This document shows positions 24,435 to 32,061 of a stretch of DNA of 49,457 bases, in pieces. The notes beneath the pieces were generated by a model. It made no database searches. It was not told the DNA's origin and saw only the letters and a program-made list of their open reading frames with translations. The first letter of the stretch is position 1. Each line of letters starts with the position of its first letter. The stretch covers positions 1-49,457 of the forward strand of contig CABSBF010000013.1 of the NCBI GenBank assembly GCA_902475855.1. The letters run 5' to 3'. The stretch comes from an uncultured Eubacteriales bacterium. Its GTDB lineage: Bacteria > Bacillota > Clostridia > Oscillospirales > Oscillospiraceae. The translations under genes were made by a program, and so were the position numbers.

Positions 24435-24737
24435 ATGGTCAACACGAATGCATTGGGCATGGTAGAAACGCGCGGCCTTGTCGCCGCGATTGAGGCCGCA
24501 GATGCGATGGTCAAGGCAGCCAACGTTCAGTTGGTAGGAAAAGAGCAGATCGGCGGCGGCCTTGTGACCGTCATGGTACGCGGCGACGTCGGCGCAGTCA
24601 AGGCGGCGACGGATGCCGGCGCGTCCGCTGCGGAGAAGGTAGGAGAGCTGATCTCCGTACACGTCATTCCGCGTCCGCACACAGAGGTAGACGTTATTCT
24701 GCCCAAGGGACGTGAAAGCGTCCAGGCGGAGAGCTGA
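24435..24737 (+). CDS. eutM: Microcompartment shell protein EutM
   Basis: 100-residue single-BMC hexameric shell protein. ALGMVETRGLVAAIEAADAM opens the BMC fold, and VRGDVGAVKAATDAG with the VHVIPRPH end closes it. It is the only hexamer-forming BMC gene in the operon, so it is probably the main facet protein. Its stop shares one base with the eutT ATG (TGATG). Confidence 0.97.
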   Translation: MVNTNALGMVETRGLVAAIEAADAMVKAANVQLVGKEQIGGGLVTVMVRGDVGAVKAATDAGASAAEKVGELISVHVIPRPHTEVDVILPKGRESVQAES

Positions 24738-25438
24738 TGCTCCACACGGAGGAAACCGTCCGCGCCGGCATTCGTGTCAGGGATGGAGTGCGGGTATACT
24801 ATCTGCCTGATGGTGACCGTCTGACTCCCTCTGCGCGCGACTGGCTTCGCAGTGAAAGTGTGCGCGTGCTTTCTCCGCGGGAAGCGCCGCCGCAGATCTA
24901 CACTACGCCATCCGGCGGCACGCTGACGGGAAAGCCGGAGCACATGACGCATCTGTACGGCAATGTGCTGGTTTCAAAGGGCCATCCGCGCATTGTCTTT
25001 CGCGGCATGATAGACGCTTTGGAAGCGGAAATTCTGCTCTGTCAGGCCGCTGCCGCGCAGGAAAAGCATACCGAGCTCGTGCGTTCGCTTCAGGAAATTC
25101 TGGACTTTGTCCGCAGCCTCATCCGCGCGGACGTGCTGGGCGAGCCGGTTGCCGAGGTGAATCTCTGCGGGCTGGACGCGCAGGCGCTGCGCGAACACAG
25201 CCATCACCCTGAAAAATACTACGGCCAACCGCACTTCATGCCGTCTTACACGGACGGTCTCACCCTTTTGCAGCTCAACCGTGTACGAACGTTTGTGCGG
25301 CAGACAGAACTTGCCTGCTACCGCGCCTTTTCCGACCGTGACGGCGCGGTCACGCGGGAGGACATGATCCTCGCGCTCAACCGGCTGTCCAGCCTTTGCT
25401 GGATTCTGATGATTCGGTGCAAAGCAAATCAACTCTGA
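24737..25438 (+). CDS. eutT: Ethanolamine-type corrinoid adenosyltransferase EutT
   Basis: 233 residues. EutT makes adenosylcobalamin for EutBC from ATP and a reduced corrinoid. It shows the conserved KPEHMTHLYGN, KGHPRIVFRGMIDALEAEI and GLDAQALREHSHHPEKY segments. The start overlaps the eutM stop. Placement inside the operon lets the coenzyme be supplied together with the lyase. Confidence 0.9.
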   Translation: MLHTEETVRAGIRVRDGVRVYYLPDGDRLTPSARDWLRSESVRVLSPREAPPQIYTTPSGGTLTGKPEHMTHLYGNVLVSKGHPRIVFRGMIDALEAEILLCQAAAAQEKHTELVRSLQEILDFVRSLIRADVLGEPVAEVNLCGLDAQALREHSHHPEKYYGQPHFMPSYTDGLTLLQLNRVRTFVRQTELACYRAFSDRDGAVTREDMILALNRLSSLCWILMIRCKANQL

Positions 25439-25455
25439 ATTGGGAGGGCCCCACT

Positions 25456-26061
25456 ATGCAGGATCTTTCACAGCGCGTCGCGCAGGCACTCATCAAGCGT
25501 CTTTTCATAGAACTGGAGGCCTCCGGCCGTCATGTGCATCTGACGCGCGAAGCGGCGTTCTCTCTCTTCGGACACGGGCTGACAGAAAAACGTCCGCTGT
25601 CGCAGCCCGGACAATTCGTCTGCAACGAGCGCGTCAGCCTCATCACACCGCACGGCAGGTTTGAGAATGTCGCCGTTCTCGGCCCGGAACGGCCGCAGTC
25701 ACAGGTGGAGCTTTCACTGACCGACTGTATTGCACTGGGACTGAAGGCTCCCGTGCGGCTGAGCGGAAAGGCAGAAAACACACCCGGTATCGTACTTGTC
25801 AGTGGGATGCGCGAGGTTTCCCTTTCCTCCGGCGTGATCGTTGCCCAGCGCCACATTCATATGACGCCGGAGGACGCGGCTGTACGAAACGTAAAGGACC
25901 GCGACATCGTGCGCCTGCGGGTATTCACCGCCCGCCCGCTCGTTTTCGAAGATGTGGTCGTGCGCGTCAGCCCGGACTTTCGCACCTATGCCCATCTGGA
26001 TTACGATGAAGCCAACGCCTGCGGCTTCGCAAAGGGTGATCTGGGGATGCTTCTGCCATGA
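25456..26061 (+). CDS. pduL: PduL-type phosphate acyltransferase (EutD role)
   Basis: 201 residues from ATG 25456 (GGGAGGG 8 nt before it). PduL converts acetyl-CoA to acetyl-phosphate and regenerates CoA in the microcompartment. The two zinc-binding HxH motifs are visible in SGRHVHLTREAA and AQRHIHMTPEDAA, each starting one of the paired beta-barrels. Residues 1-18 (DLSQRVAQALIKRL) form a short amphipathic helix like known PduL targeting peptides. Confidence 0.95.
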   Translation: MQDLSQRVAQALIKRLFIELEASGRHVHLTREAAFSLFGHGLTEKRPLSQPGQFVCNERVSLITPHGRFENVAVLGPERPQSQVELSLTDCIALGLKAPVRLSGKAENTPGIVLVSGMREVSLSSGVIVAQRHIHMTPEDAAVRNVKDRDIVRLRVFTARPLVFEDVVVRVSPDFRTYAHLDYDEANACGFAKGDLGMLLP

Positions 26062-26528
26062 ACGATACACTGATTGAACAGGTCGCAGCGGAGGTTTTGC
26101 GCCGTCAGGCGCAGATGCAGCGCACCGCGCTTCTGATCGGAAAAAAGCCGCCGCAGGCGCTGGGATGGCAGTATGTTCTCTCCGGAGACGCCGAGGCGGT
26201 GATGATCGGCTCTCTGTCTGCAGGAGAACTTCTGCAATTTCCGGACGAGCGCTGCGCCGATGCGCTGCTTGCAGGAAAGCCTGTGTATCTCTGGGAGGCC
26301 GGTCTGGAATACCGCCGCTTTGCCCGCACGGCTAACCGTGCATTCTGGGGAAAGCTTCTCGCCGCCGAGCGGCAGCTAAAGCAGCTCGGCGTGCAGTTTC
26401 TCGGCGGTGTCTCTTCCCCGCTGCTGACTGCCGCGGAGGTACGCCGCCTGCTTGCTGCCGGGACGCTCCCGCCGTCGGGAAGCCGGATGACCCCGCTTGC
26501 GCGGGACATTCTGGAGGGCAGAGCATGA
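26058..26528 (+). CDS. Uncharacterised eut-operon protein with targeting-like N terminus
   Basis: 156 residues of unknown function. It starts with an amphipathic helix (DTLIEQVAAEVLRR) of the encapsulation-peptide type. The C-terminal end TPLARDILEG resembles the end of PduM and of small unknown proteins seen beside EutN in other microcompartment operons. It overlaps pduL and eutN by 4 bp on each side (ATGA), so it is made together with them. A role in shell assembly or cargo organisation is an inference; no catalytic motif is evident. Confidence 0.72.
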   Translation: MNDTLIEQVAAEVLRRQAQMQRTALLIGKKPPQALGWQYVLSGDAEAVMIGSLSAGELLQFPDERCADALLAGKPVYLWEAGLEYRRFARTANRAFWGKLLAAERQLKQLGVQFLGGVSSPLLTAAEVRRLLAAGTLPPSGSRMTPLARDILEGRA

Positions 26529-26773
26529 GAGCCGGCATTGTGACCGGCCCGGTTTGGGCAACGAAAAAGTGTCCCGCACTCACGGGGCAAATTCTTCTGT
26601 CCGTTCAGGTGGACGGACAGAAGTTCATCGCAGCAGATCTGGTCGGCGCGGGCAAGGGCGACCGGGTCATTCTTGCCTTCGGCGGTGCTGCACGGATGGA
26701 ACAGGAAACTGTCCCGGTGGATGCCGCAATCATCGCAATTTTGGACGAAACGAGGGATGGTCATGTCCGTTGA
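26525..26773 (+). CDS. eutN: Microcompartment vertex protein EutN
   Basis: 82-residue EutN/CcmL-type pentamer that caps shell vertices. AGIVTGPVWATKKCPALTG, the VGAGKGDRVILAFGGAAR segment and VDAAIIAILDE at the end are standard. It overlaps eutH by 11 bp. Confidence 0.95.
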   Translation: MRAGIVTGPVWATKKCPALTGQILLSVQVDGQKFIAADLVGAGKGDRVILAFGGAARMEQETVPVDAAIIAILDETRDGHVR

Positions 26774-27857
26774 CGGTATTATTCTATGGCTGATGGCCAT
26801 ATTCATGCTGCTGGGTGCGCTCGACCGCATGGCAGGCGGACGCTTCGGCCTCGGCAAACAATTTGAAGAAGGAATCCTGGCAATCGGCTCACTGGCGCTG
26901 TCCATGCTGGGTATTCTCACGCTTGCGCCGGTACTGGCGCGGCTGCTGCGTCCGGTTCTTATACCGGTCTACGGTTTCCTGGGCGCGGATCCGGCCATGT
27001 TTGCCGGAACCATCCTTGCAAATGACATGGGCGGCGCTCCGTTGGCCGCGGAACTGGCGCTGACGGTGGAAGCCGGACAATTCGGCGGGCTGATCGTCGG
27101 TTCCATGCTGGGCGCGACCGTCGTATTTACCATTCCGGTTGCGCTTGGGATTCTGGGGGAAGCCGACCGTCCGGCTCTGGCCAAGGGCGTACTGGCCGGC
27201 ATTGTCACCATCCCCATTGGCGCACTGGCCGGCGGCCTGACGGCAGGCTTTCCCCTCATAATGCTTCTGAAAAACCTGATTCCCATCGTACTGTTCGCCG
27301 TGCTGATCGCGCTGGGTCTGTGGAAGTTTGAGCGCGGTATGATCCACGGATTCATCGTTTTCGGAAAAATCATTCTGATTGTGATTACGGTTGGCCTTGC
27401 CGCAGCAGTCTTTCAGGAACTGACAGCCATCATCCTCATTCCCGGCATGGCGCCGTTGTCTGAAGGCATCGAAGTCGTGGCAGGCATCGGTTTCGTACTG
27501 GCAGGCGCTTTTCCTCTTGTTTTTGCCCTCACCAAGCTTCTGAAAAAGCCGCTGCTCAAGCTCGGCGGCCTTCTGGGCATCAACGATGTGGCCGCGGCCG
27601 GAATGCTCGCCAGCCTTGCCAATTCCATTCCCATGTTCGGCATGATGAAGGACATGGACGCGCGCGGCAAGATTGTCAACGTCGCCTTTGCCGTTTCTGC
27701 GGCTTTTGTTTTTGGCGACCATCTGGGCTTCACGGCGGGCTACGCGCCGAATCTTCTCGTGCCGGTCATCGTCGGAAAGTTGACCGGAGGTGTGACCGCG
27801 GTCTGCGCGGCACTGCTTCTGACAAGGGGGAATGCATATGGACAGAGCGCAGCTTGA
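26763..27857 (+). CDS. eutH: Ethanolamine permease EutH
   Basis: 364 residues and about ten hydrophobic helices. Signatures are GALDRMAGGRFGLGKQFEEG near the N terminus, ANDMGGAPLA, and FGDHLGFTAGYAP near the C terminus, as in the EutH transporter family. GAGGG precedes ATG 26763. It would import ethanolamine when the substrate is scarce or protonated. Confidence 0.95.
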   Translation: MSVDGIILWLMAIFMLLGALDRMAGGRFGLGKQFEEGILAIGSLALSMLGILTLAPVLARLLRPVLIPVYGFLGADPAMFAGTILANDMGGAPLAAELALTVEAGQFGGLIVGSMLGATVVFTIPVALGILGEADRPALAKGVLAGIVTIPIGALAGGLTAGFPLIMLLKNLIPIVLFAVLIALGLWKFERGMIHGFIVFGKIILIVITVGLAAAVFQELTAIILIPGMAPLSEGIEVVAGIGFVLAGAFPLVFALTKLLKKPLLKLGGLLGINDVAAAGMLASLANSIPMFGMMKDMDARGKIVNVAFAVSAAFVFGDHLGFTAGYAPNLLVPVIVGKLTGGVTAVCAALLLTRGNAYGQSAA

Positions 27858-28254
27858 GCAGCTCATCCGTCAGGTTCTGGCGGAAAAGTTGGCGGAAAAT
27901 CCGGTAAAATTCTTCACACTGGACTACCGCATGGCAGAATCCGACCGGCTGGACACCGGCAATCCTGCCGATCGTGTTTTTACGCATGATCTTCTCACGT
28001 TGGAAGCTTCGCCCCGTCTTGGGCTGGGTCTTATGACGATGGAGCGCAGCGACTTTGCGTGGGCGCTGCACTACGATGAGATCGACTATGTTTTAGAAGG
28101 ATCACTGACTATCCGCACCGCTCAGGGCGAAGTCACGGCCCGCGCTGGAGAGGGAGTGTTCATCCCGTGCGGCAGTGAGATTCACTTTGCCGCAGCCGAA
28201 CATGCCCGGTTTCTCTATATCACCTATCCTGCCGATTGGCAGAAGCAGGAATAG
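27838..28254 (+). CDS. eutQ: Cupin-fold EutQ
   Basis: 138 residues. A targeting-like N-terminal helix (AQLEQLIRQVLAEKL) is followed by a linker and a C-terminal cupin domain (HYDEIDYVLEGSLTI, ARAGEGVFIPCGSEI). EutQ of enterics has acetate-kinase activity and is needed for shell formation under some conditions. ATG 27838 is preferred because AGGGGG lies 7 nt upstream; ATG 27832 is too close to that site. It overlaps the end of eutH and closes the operon. Confidence 0.93.
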   Translation: MDRAQLEQLIRQVLAEKLAENPVKFFTLDYRMAESDRLDTGNPADRVFTHDLLTLEASPRLGLGLMTMERSDFAWALHYDEIDYVLEGSLTIRTAQGEVTARAGEGVFIPCGSEIHFAAAEHARFLYITYPADWQKQE

Positions 28255-28257
28255 CAC

Positions 28258-28283
28258 AAGGCAGGCGGATCTCCGCCTGCCTT
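28258..28283. terminator. Palindrome between the eut and ybaK units
   Basis: A perfect 26-bp palindrome (AAGGCAGGCGGAT and its reverse complement) lies 4 nt after the eutQ stop and 26 nt past the ybaK stop, between convergent genes. There is no T-run on either side. It may terminate weakly, protect the mRNA 3' end, or be a binding site. Confidence 0.5.
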
Positions 28284-28308
28284 GAATCTGTAAAAAAAGC
28301 ACCGTCTT

Positions 28309-28785
28309 TCACTCCGCAATGTCCGCGAGCCGGAAGCTGATAACCCTCTCCAGCTCTGCCAGGCTCGTTTCGATCTGAAGTCCGATCCGACCGCCGCTGA
28401 AAAGGATGGTATCAAACTGCGCAGCACTTTGGTCGATCACCGTTGGGAAGAATTTCTTCATGCCGACCGGTGAGCAGCCACCGTGAATATAGCCCGTCAG
28501 GGGAAGCAGATCTTTTGATTTGATCATGGCAATGCTCTTCTCTCCCACGGCGTTAGCAGCTTTTTTTAAGTCCAGCTCGCCTGCAACCGGCACCAAAAAC
28601 ACATAGTGTGCACCGGAACGTCCCTCTGTGACCAGCGTCTTGAACATCCGCTGCGGCTCCTGTCCCAGCGCCTGTGCGACCTCCAGACCGCTGACCGCGC
28701 CGGAATCGGTGTAGTCATACGTATGAAACGCCAGTTTTTTCTGCGTCAGCAGCCGTACGGCATTTGTTTTTTCTTCTTTTTTCAT
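28309..28785 (-). CDS. ybaK: Cys-tRNA(Pro)/Cys-tRNA(Cys) deacylase YbaK
   Basis: 158 residues of the YbaK/EbsC tRNA-editing family, which hydrolyse misacylated Cys-tRNA(Pro). TLVTEGRSGAHYVFLVPVAGELDLKKAA (in parts), the catalytic lysine region and GGCSPVGMKK are characteristic. It lies 2 nt after the DUF1003 gene and shares its transcript. Confidence 0.92.
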   Translation of the reverse strand: MKKEEKTNAVRLLTQKKLAFHTYDYTDSGAVSGLEVAQALGQEPQRMFKTLVTEGRSGAHYVFLVPVAGELDLKKAANAVGEKSIAMIKSKDLLPLTGYIHGGCSPVGMKKFFPTVIDQSAAQFDTILFSGGRIGLQIETSLAELERVISFRLADIAE

Positions 28786-28787
28786 TT

Positions 28788-29288
28788 TTACTGTGCCTTC
28801 TTTTCCAGTTCCTTCAGACGCTTCAGGATTGTGTCCTGCCGTGCCAAAATCTCGTTCACTTTATCATGGAGATCTTCAATCATGATCTCGGTTTTCAGAT
28901 TCACTTTATAATCGTTCTCTGCGCGGCGGCGATCTTTTTCCTCCTGCCGGTTCTGGCTCATCATAATAAGCGGCGCCTGAATTGCCGCCACGCAGGACAG
29001 TACCAGATTCAGCAGAATAAACGGATACGGGTCAAAGGCTCTGCTTGCCAGCAGGCTGTTGATCGCCATCCATGCAATCAGCACACCCGTGAAGGCGAAG
29101 ATAAACGCCCAGCTTCCGGCAAATTTTGCAATCTGATCCGCCGCGCGCTGCCCTATCGTATAGCGCGTTTCCTTTTCCGTGTTAACGGAAATCTTGCTGT
29201 CTGCCAATAGCTCCAAAATCTCATCGTCGGTCATATCCCGCCGGATGTCCTTGAGAACTTCATGTATCAGCTCTTTATTCTCTTTCAT
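28788..29288 (-). CDS. DUF1003 membrane protein
   Basis: 166 residues. The DUF1003 core is visible: RAADQIAKFAGSWAFI, a first helix, WMAINSL, DPYPFILLNLVLSCVAAIQAPLIMMSQNRQ (in parts) and a following charged coiled coil (about 125-165, rich in Lys/Glu and ending LKELEKKAQ). There are two membrane helices. The function is not known. Its ATG overlaps the glycosyltransferase stop. Confidence 0.93.
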   Translation of the reverse strand: MKENKELIHEVLKDIRRDMTDDEILELLADSKISVNTEKETRYTIGQRAADQIAKFAGSWAFIFAFTGVLIAWMAINSLLASRAFDPYPFILLNLVLSCVAAIQAPLIMMSQNRQEEKDRRRAENDYKVNLKTEIMIEDLHDKVNEILARQDTILKRLKELEKKAQ

Positions 29289-30205
29289 TTTCTCTCTCCA
29301 CAGTCCTCTGCAATGATATAACGCGGGCGATCTTGAATTTCCTCATAGATATTGCCGACATAGTAACCGATAATGCCGAGGCTGATCATCACCAGGCTGC
29401 CGATGAACAACAGAAGGATAATGACCGTTGTAAAGCCGCCCAAGGCAACCCCCATAAACTTCTGCACCAGTGCGATCACACCCAAAATGAGCGATACCAG
29501 CAGCATAAGCACTCCGAATACAGTCACAAGATGCAGCGGAAATGCAGTAAAGGAGGTAATATTCGTCAGCGCATAGCGGATCAGCGCCCGCGTAGACCAT
29601 TTGGACTGTCCGGCCACACGCTCACGCACCTCATATTCCACCTGTGCGGTGCGGAAGCCGACCCAGGATGAGAGCGCCCGGAAAAACGCGCGTTTTTCCC
29701 GCATGGTCAGAAGCACGTCCACGGCTCTGCGGTCGAGCAGCTTGAAATCCGAGGCGCGAGACATATCAATTCGCGTTGCGCGGCTGATGATCTTATAGAA
29801 TAGCGCTGCGCACCCGCGGTGCAGCACGCTTTCCCGGCCGCGGTCGGTCTTGACGCCCTCAACGACCTGCACCCCGCTCTCCCAGAGGCGATACATCTCC
29901 ACCAGTTTTTCCGGCGGATGCTGCAAATCGCAGTCCATTACTGCGACGCAGTCGCCCTTTGCCTGCCGGAGGCCGGCAAAGATTGCGGCCTCTTTGCCAA
30001 AATTTCTGGAAAATCGAAAGCCACGCACATCACAGCGCTGCTGCGCCTCAGCGCAGATGCACTCCCATGTACGATCCTTCGACCCGTCGTCTATAAATAC
30101 CAGTTCATGCGGAATTTCCGCCGTAAACAGCACCCGGCTGATCTCCTCAGCCGCTGCCGCAACCGTTTCCTGCTCGTTATAGGCCGGAATCACTACCGAT
30201 AGCAT
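29285..30205 (-). CDS. Dolichol-phosphate-type GT2 glycosyltransferase
   Basis: 306 residues from ATG 30205 (GGAG 9 nt upstream). The N-terminal GT-A domain has VVIPAYNEQET, FIDDGSKDRTW and DCDLQHPPE, the metal-binding DxD region. Two C-terminal membrane helices (about 235-295) follow, as in GtrB/DPM1-like enzymes. The family usually transfers a sugar from a nucleotide donor to undecaprenyl phosphate for surface polymer decoration. The sugar is not predictable here. Confidence 0.93.
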   Translation of the reverse strand: MLSVVIPAYNEQETVAAAAEEISRVLFTAEIPHELVFIDDGSKDRTWECICAEAQQRCDVRGFRFSRNFGKEAAIFAGLRQAKGDCVAVMDCDLQHPPEKLVEMYRLWESGVQVVEGVKTDRGRESVLHRGCAALFYKIISRATRIDMSRASDFKLLDRRAVDVLLTMREKRAFFRALSSWVGFRTAQVEYEVRERVAGQSKWSTRALIRYALTNITSFTAFPLHLVTVFGVLMLLVSLILGVIALVQKFMGVALGGFTTVIILLLFIGSLVMISLGIIGYYVGNIYEEIQDRPRYIIAEDCGERK

Positions 30206-30229
30206 CGCATTCATCTCCAATCCGTTTCT

Positions 30230-30258
30230 ATATTATTGCCAATTTCGAAACTTGTCAA
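30230..30258 (-). promoter_or_regulatory. Promoter of the glycosyltransferase-DUF1003-ybaK operon
   Basis: Minus strand: -35 TTGACA (30253-30258), 17-nt spacer, -10 TAATAT (30230-30235), about 25 nt before ATG 30205. Confidence 0.8.
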
Positions 30259-30267
30259 CTGTTTCCG

Positions 30268-30296
30268 TTGCCGCGTCCTCAAAATCGTGTTATAAT
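30268..30296 (+). promoter_or_regulatory. Promoter of the asparaginase operon
   Basis: -35 TTGCCG (30268-30273), 17-nt spacer, consensus -10 TATAAT (30291-30296), about 27 nt before ATG 30324. It is back-to-back with the minus-strand promoter at 30230-30258, leaving only 9 bp between their -35 boxes. Confidence 0.8.
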
Positions 30297-30323
30297 AAGC
30301 TGAATAAAATTGGGAGGTTCCCT

Positions 30324-31337
30324 ATGAAAAAGGTTCTCATGCTCGGCACGGGCGGCACCATTGCCTCCGGCATGACGCAGAGCGGTCTGATTCCTGTTCT
30401 CTCCACGCAGGAGCTCGTGGAAAAAGTGCCGGAGATTTCCGGTCTATGCGATGTCACCTGCCGTCAGCTTTTCTCCATTGACTCGACCAACATCACTCCG
30501 GCGCACTGGCTGACCATCGCCGCCGCCATTGAAGAAAACTACGATGATTTCGACGGTTTTGTCATCGCCCACGGCACGGACACCATGGCCTACACCGCCG
30601 CGGCGCTTTCCTATCTGGTGCAGGGCTCGCCCAAGCCCATCATTCTGACCGGTGCGCAGAAGCCCATCCTCTTTGAAAATACGGATTCCAAGGCCAACCT
30701 GACCGATGCCTTCCGCTGTGCGGTGTCCGATCTGCGCGGTGTGATAATCGTCTTCAACGGCCGTGTCATTCTCGGCACACGCGCACGAAAAACACGCACA
30801 ACCAGCCTGCAGGCCTTTTCCAGCATCAACTATCCTGTACTCGCCGTGCTGCAAAATGGATTCTTGATGGAATATATCCGCCCGGACTGCTTTGACCGTC
30901 CCCGCTTCTACAGCCGTCTGAACGAGCGCGTAGGCCTGTTGAAAATGACGCCCGGCACAGACTGCGGCCTGCTGTCCTACCTGATTGATCACAATGACGC
31001 CGTCATCATTGAAAGCTATGGCGTAGGCGGCCTGCCCTCCTATCAGGGCTCCGGCTACTTTGATGTCCTGCGCAGTGCGATCGCACGCGGTGATAAAACC
31101 ATCGTCATGACCACACAGGTGCAGAATGAAGGGAGCAACCTCGCCGTCTATGATGTAGGTTTCCACCTGAAAAACGACCTGCACCTGCTGGAAGCCTATG
31201 ACATGACCACGGAGGCGGCTCTGGCAAAGCTGATGTGGATTCTCGGACAGACGCGCAATGCCGCAGAGATCCGCCGTCTGTTCTGCACGCCGGTCGCCTA
31301 CGATATGCTATACCTGAAAGCGGAGGAAAAGGGATGA
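30324..31337 (+). CDS. ansA: Type I L-asparaginase
   Basis: 337 residues from ATG 30324 (GGGAGG upstream). It hydrolyses asparagine to aspartate and ammonia. Both catalytic threonine motifs are present: MLGTGGTIAS (residues 6-15) and AHGTDTMAYTAAALSY (about 86-101). There is no signal peptide, so it is cytoplasmic, consistent with the AnsA type. It overlaps the DUF2284 gene as ATGA. Confidence 0.95.
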   Translation: MKKVLMLGTGGTIASGMTQSGLIPVLSTQELVEKVPEISGLCDVTCRQLFSIDSTNITPAHWLTIAAAIEENYDDFDGFVIAHGTDTMAYTAAALSYLVQGSPKPIILTGAQKPILFENTDSKANLTDAFRCAVSDLRGVIIVFNGRVILGTRARKTRTTSLQAFSSINYPVLAVLQNGFLMEYIRPDCFDRPRFYSRLNERVGLLKMTPGTDCGLLSYLIDHNDAVIIESYGVGGLPSYQGSGYFDVLRSAIARGDKTIVMTTQVQNEGSNLAVYDVGFHLKNDLHLLEAYDMTTEAALAKLMWILGQTRNAAEIRRLFCTPVAYDMLYLKAEEKG

Positions 31338-31867
31338 ACCGTGAAGCCTTTGAAGCGGCGCTGGCCGAACTGCCCGTCGCACAGTATGTCTTTTTCCGCA
31401 CGGAGGAGCTGGAATTCTCGGAACGTATCCGTACCGTCTGCCGGCAGGAATGCCCGCGCTATGGCAAAAGCTGGGCCTGTCCTCCCGCCGTTGGCACGGT
31501 GGAGGAATGCCGCACGCGCTGCCTTTCCTATCCCGAAGGGTTGCTCTTTTCCACGCTCACGGAGGTGCAGGATATCAGCAACATGGAGCAGACGCTCGCT
31601 ACCCGGCCCGCACACGAAGCCGTCACGCACCAGGTCGCGGAACTGCTTCGTGCGCAGGACGCACAGGTCTATGGTCTTTCCAGTGACTCCTGCGCACTCT
31701 GTCCGCAGTGCAGCTATCCGGAGGCTCCCTGCCGCCACCCGGACAAAATGTTCCCCTGCGTAGAGAGCCACGGCATCGTCGTGACCGCTCTGGCGGAAAA
31801 ATACGGAATAGAATACCAGTACGGAAACAACATCGTAACGTGGTTTTCTCTGATTTTGTTTCGTTGA
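31334..31867 (+). CDS. DUF2284 cysteine-rich metal-binding protein
   Basis: 177 residues from ATG 31334. It contains CRQECPRYGKSWACPP near residue 38-53, then CALCPQCSYPEAPCRHPDKM with a second cysteine cluster. That is the pattern of DUF2284, a putative iron-sulfur or metal protein of anaerobes. The role is unknown. It is co-transcribed with asparaginase. Confidence 0.87.
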   Translation: MNREAFEAALAELPVAQYVFFRTEELEFSERIRTVCRQECPRYGKSWACPPAVGTVEECRTRCLSYPEGLLFSTLTEVQDISNMEQTLATRPAHEAVTHQVAELLRAQDAQVYGLSSDSCALCPQCSYPEAPCRHPDKMFPCVESHGIVVTALAEKYGIEYQYGNNIVTWFSLILFR

Positions 31868-31916
31868 GCAGTACGTATGTTTTTTTGTCGCGGACAATCT
31901 TATACTCTTTTTTGTC

Positions 31917-31976
31917 GGCGTTTTGTACCAGAAGCGCAGCCCAATGACTGCAATTCATCGTACAAAACGCCGGATT
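31917..31976 (+). terminator. Long-loop terminator after the DUF2284 gene
   Basis: Perfect 12-bp arms GGCGTTTTGTAC (31917-31928) and GTACAAAACGCC (31960-31971) enclose 31 nt that contain a small GCAG/CTGC inner stem. GGATTTTT follows. It works as a terminator in outline, although the large internal loop is unusual. Confidence 0.6.
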
Positions 31977-32061
31977 TTTATGCAATCATCAAATATTTAT
32001 TGCCTTTTCCAACCTTTCCATGTAGAATATGTATAATTATACAACAGAAATGAGGGGTAGT

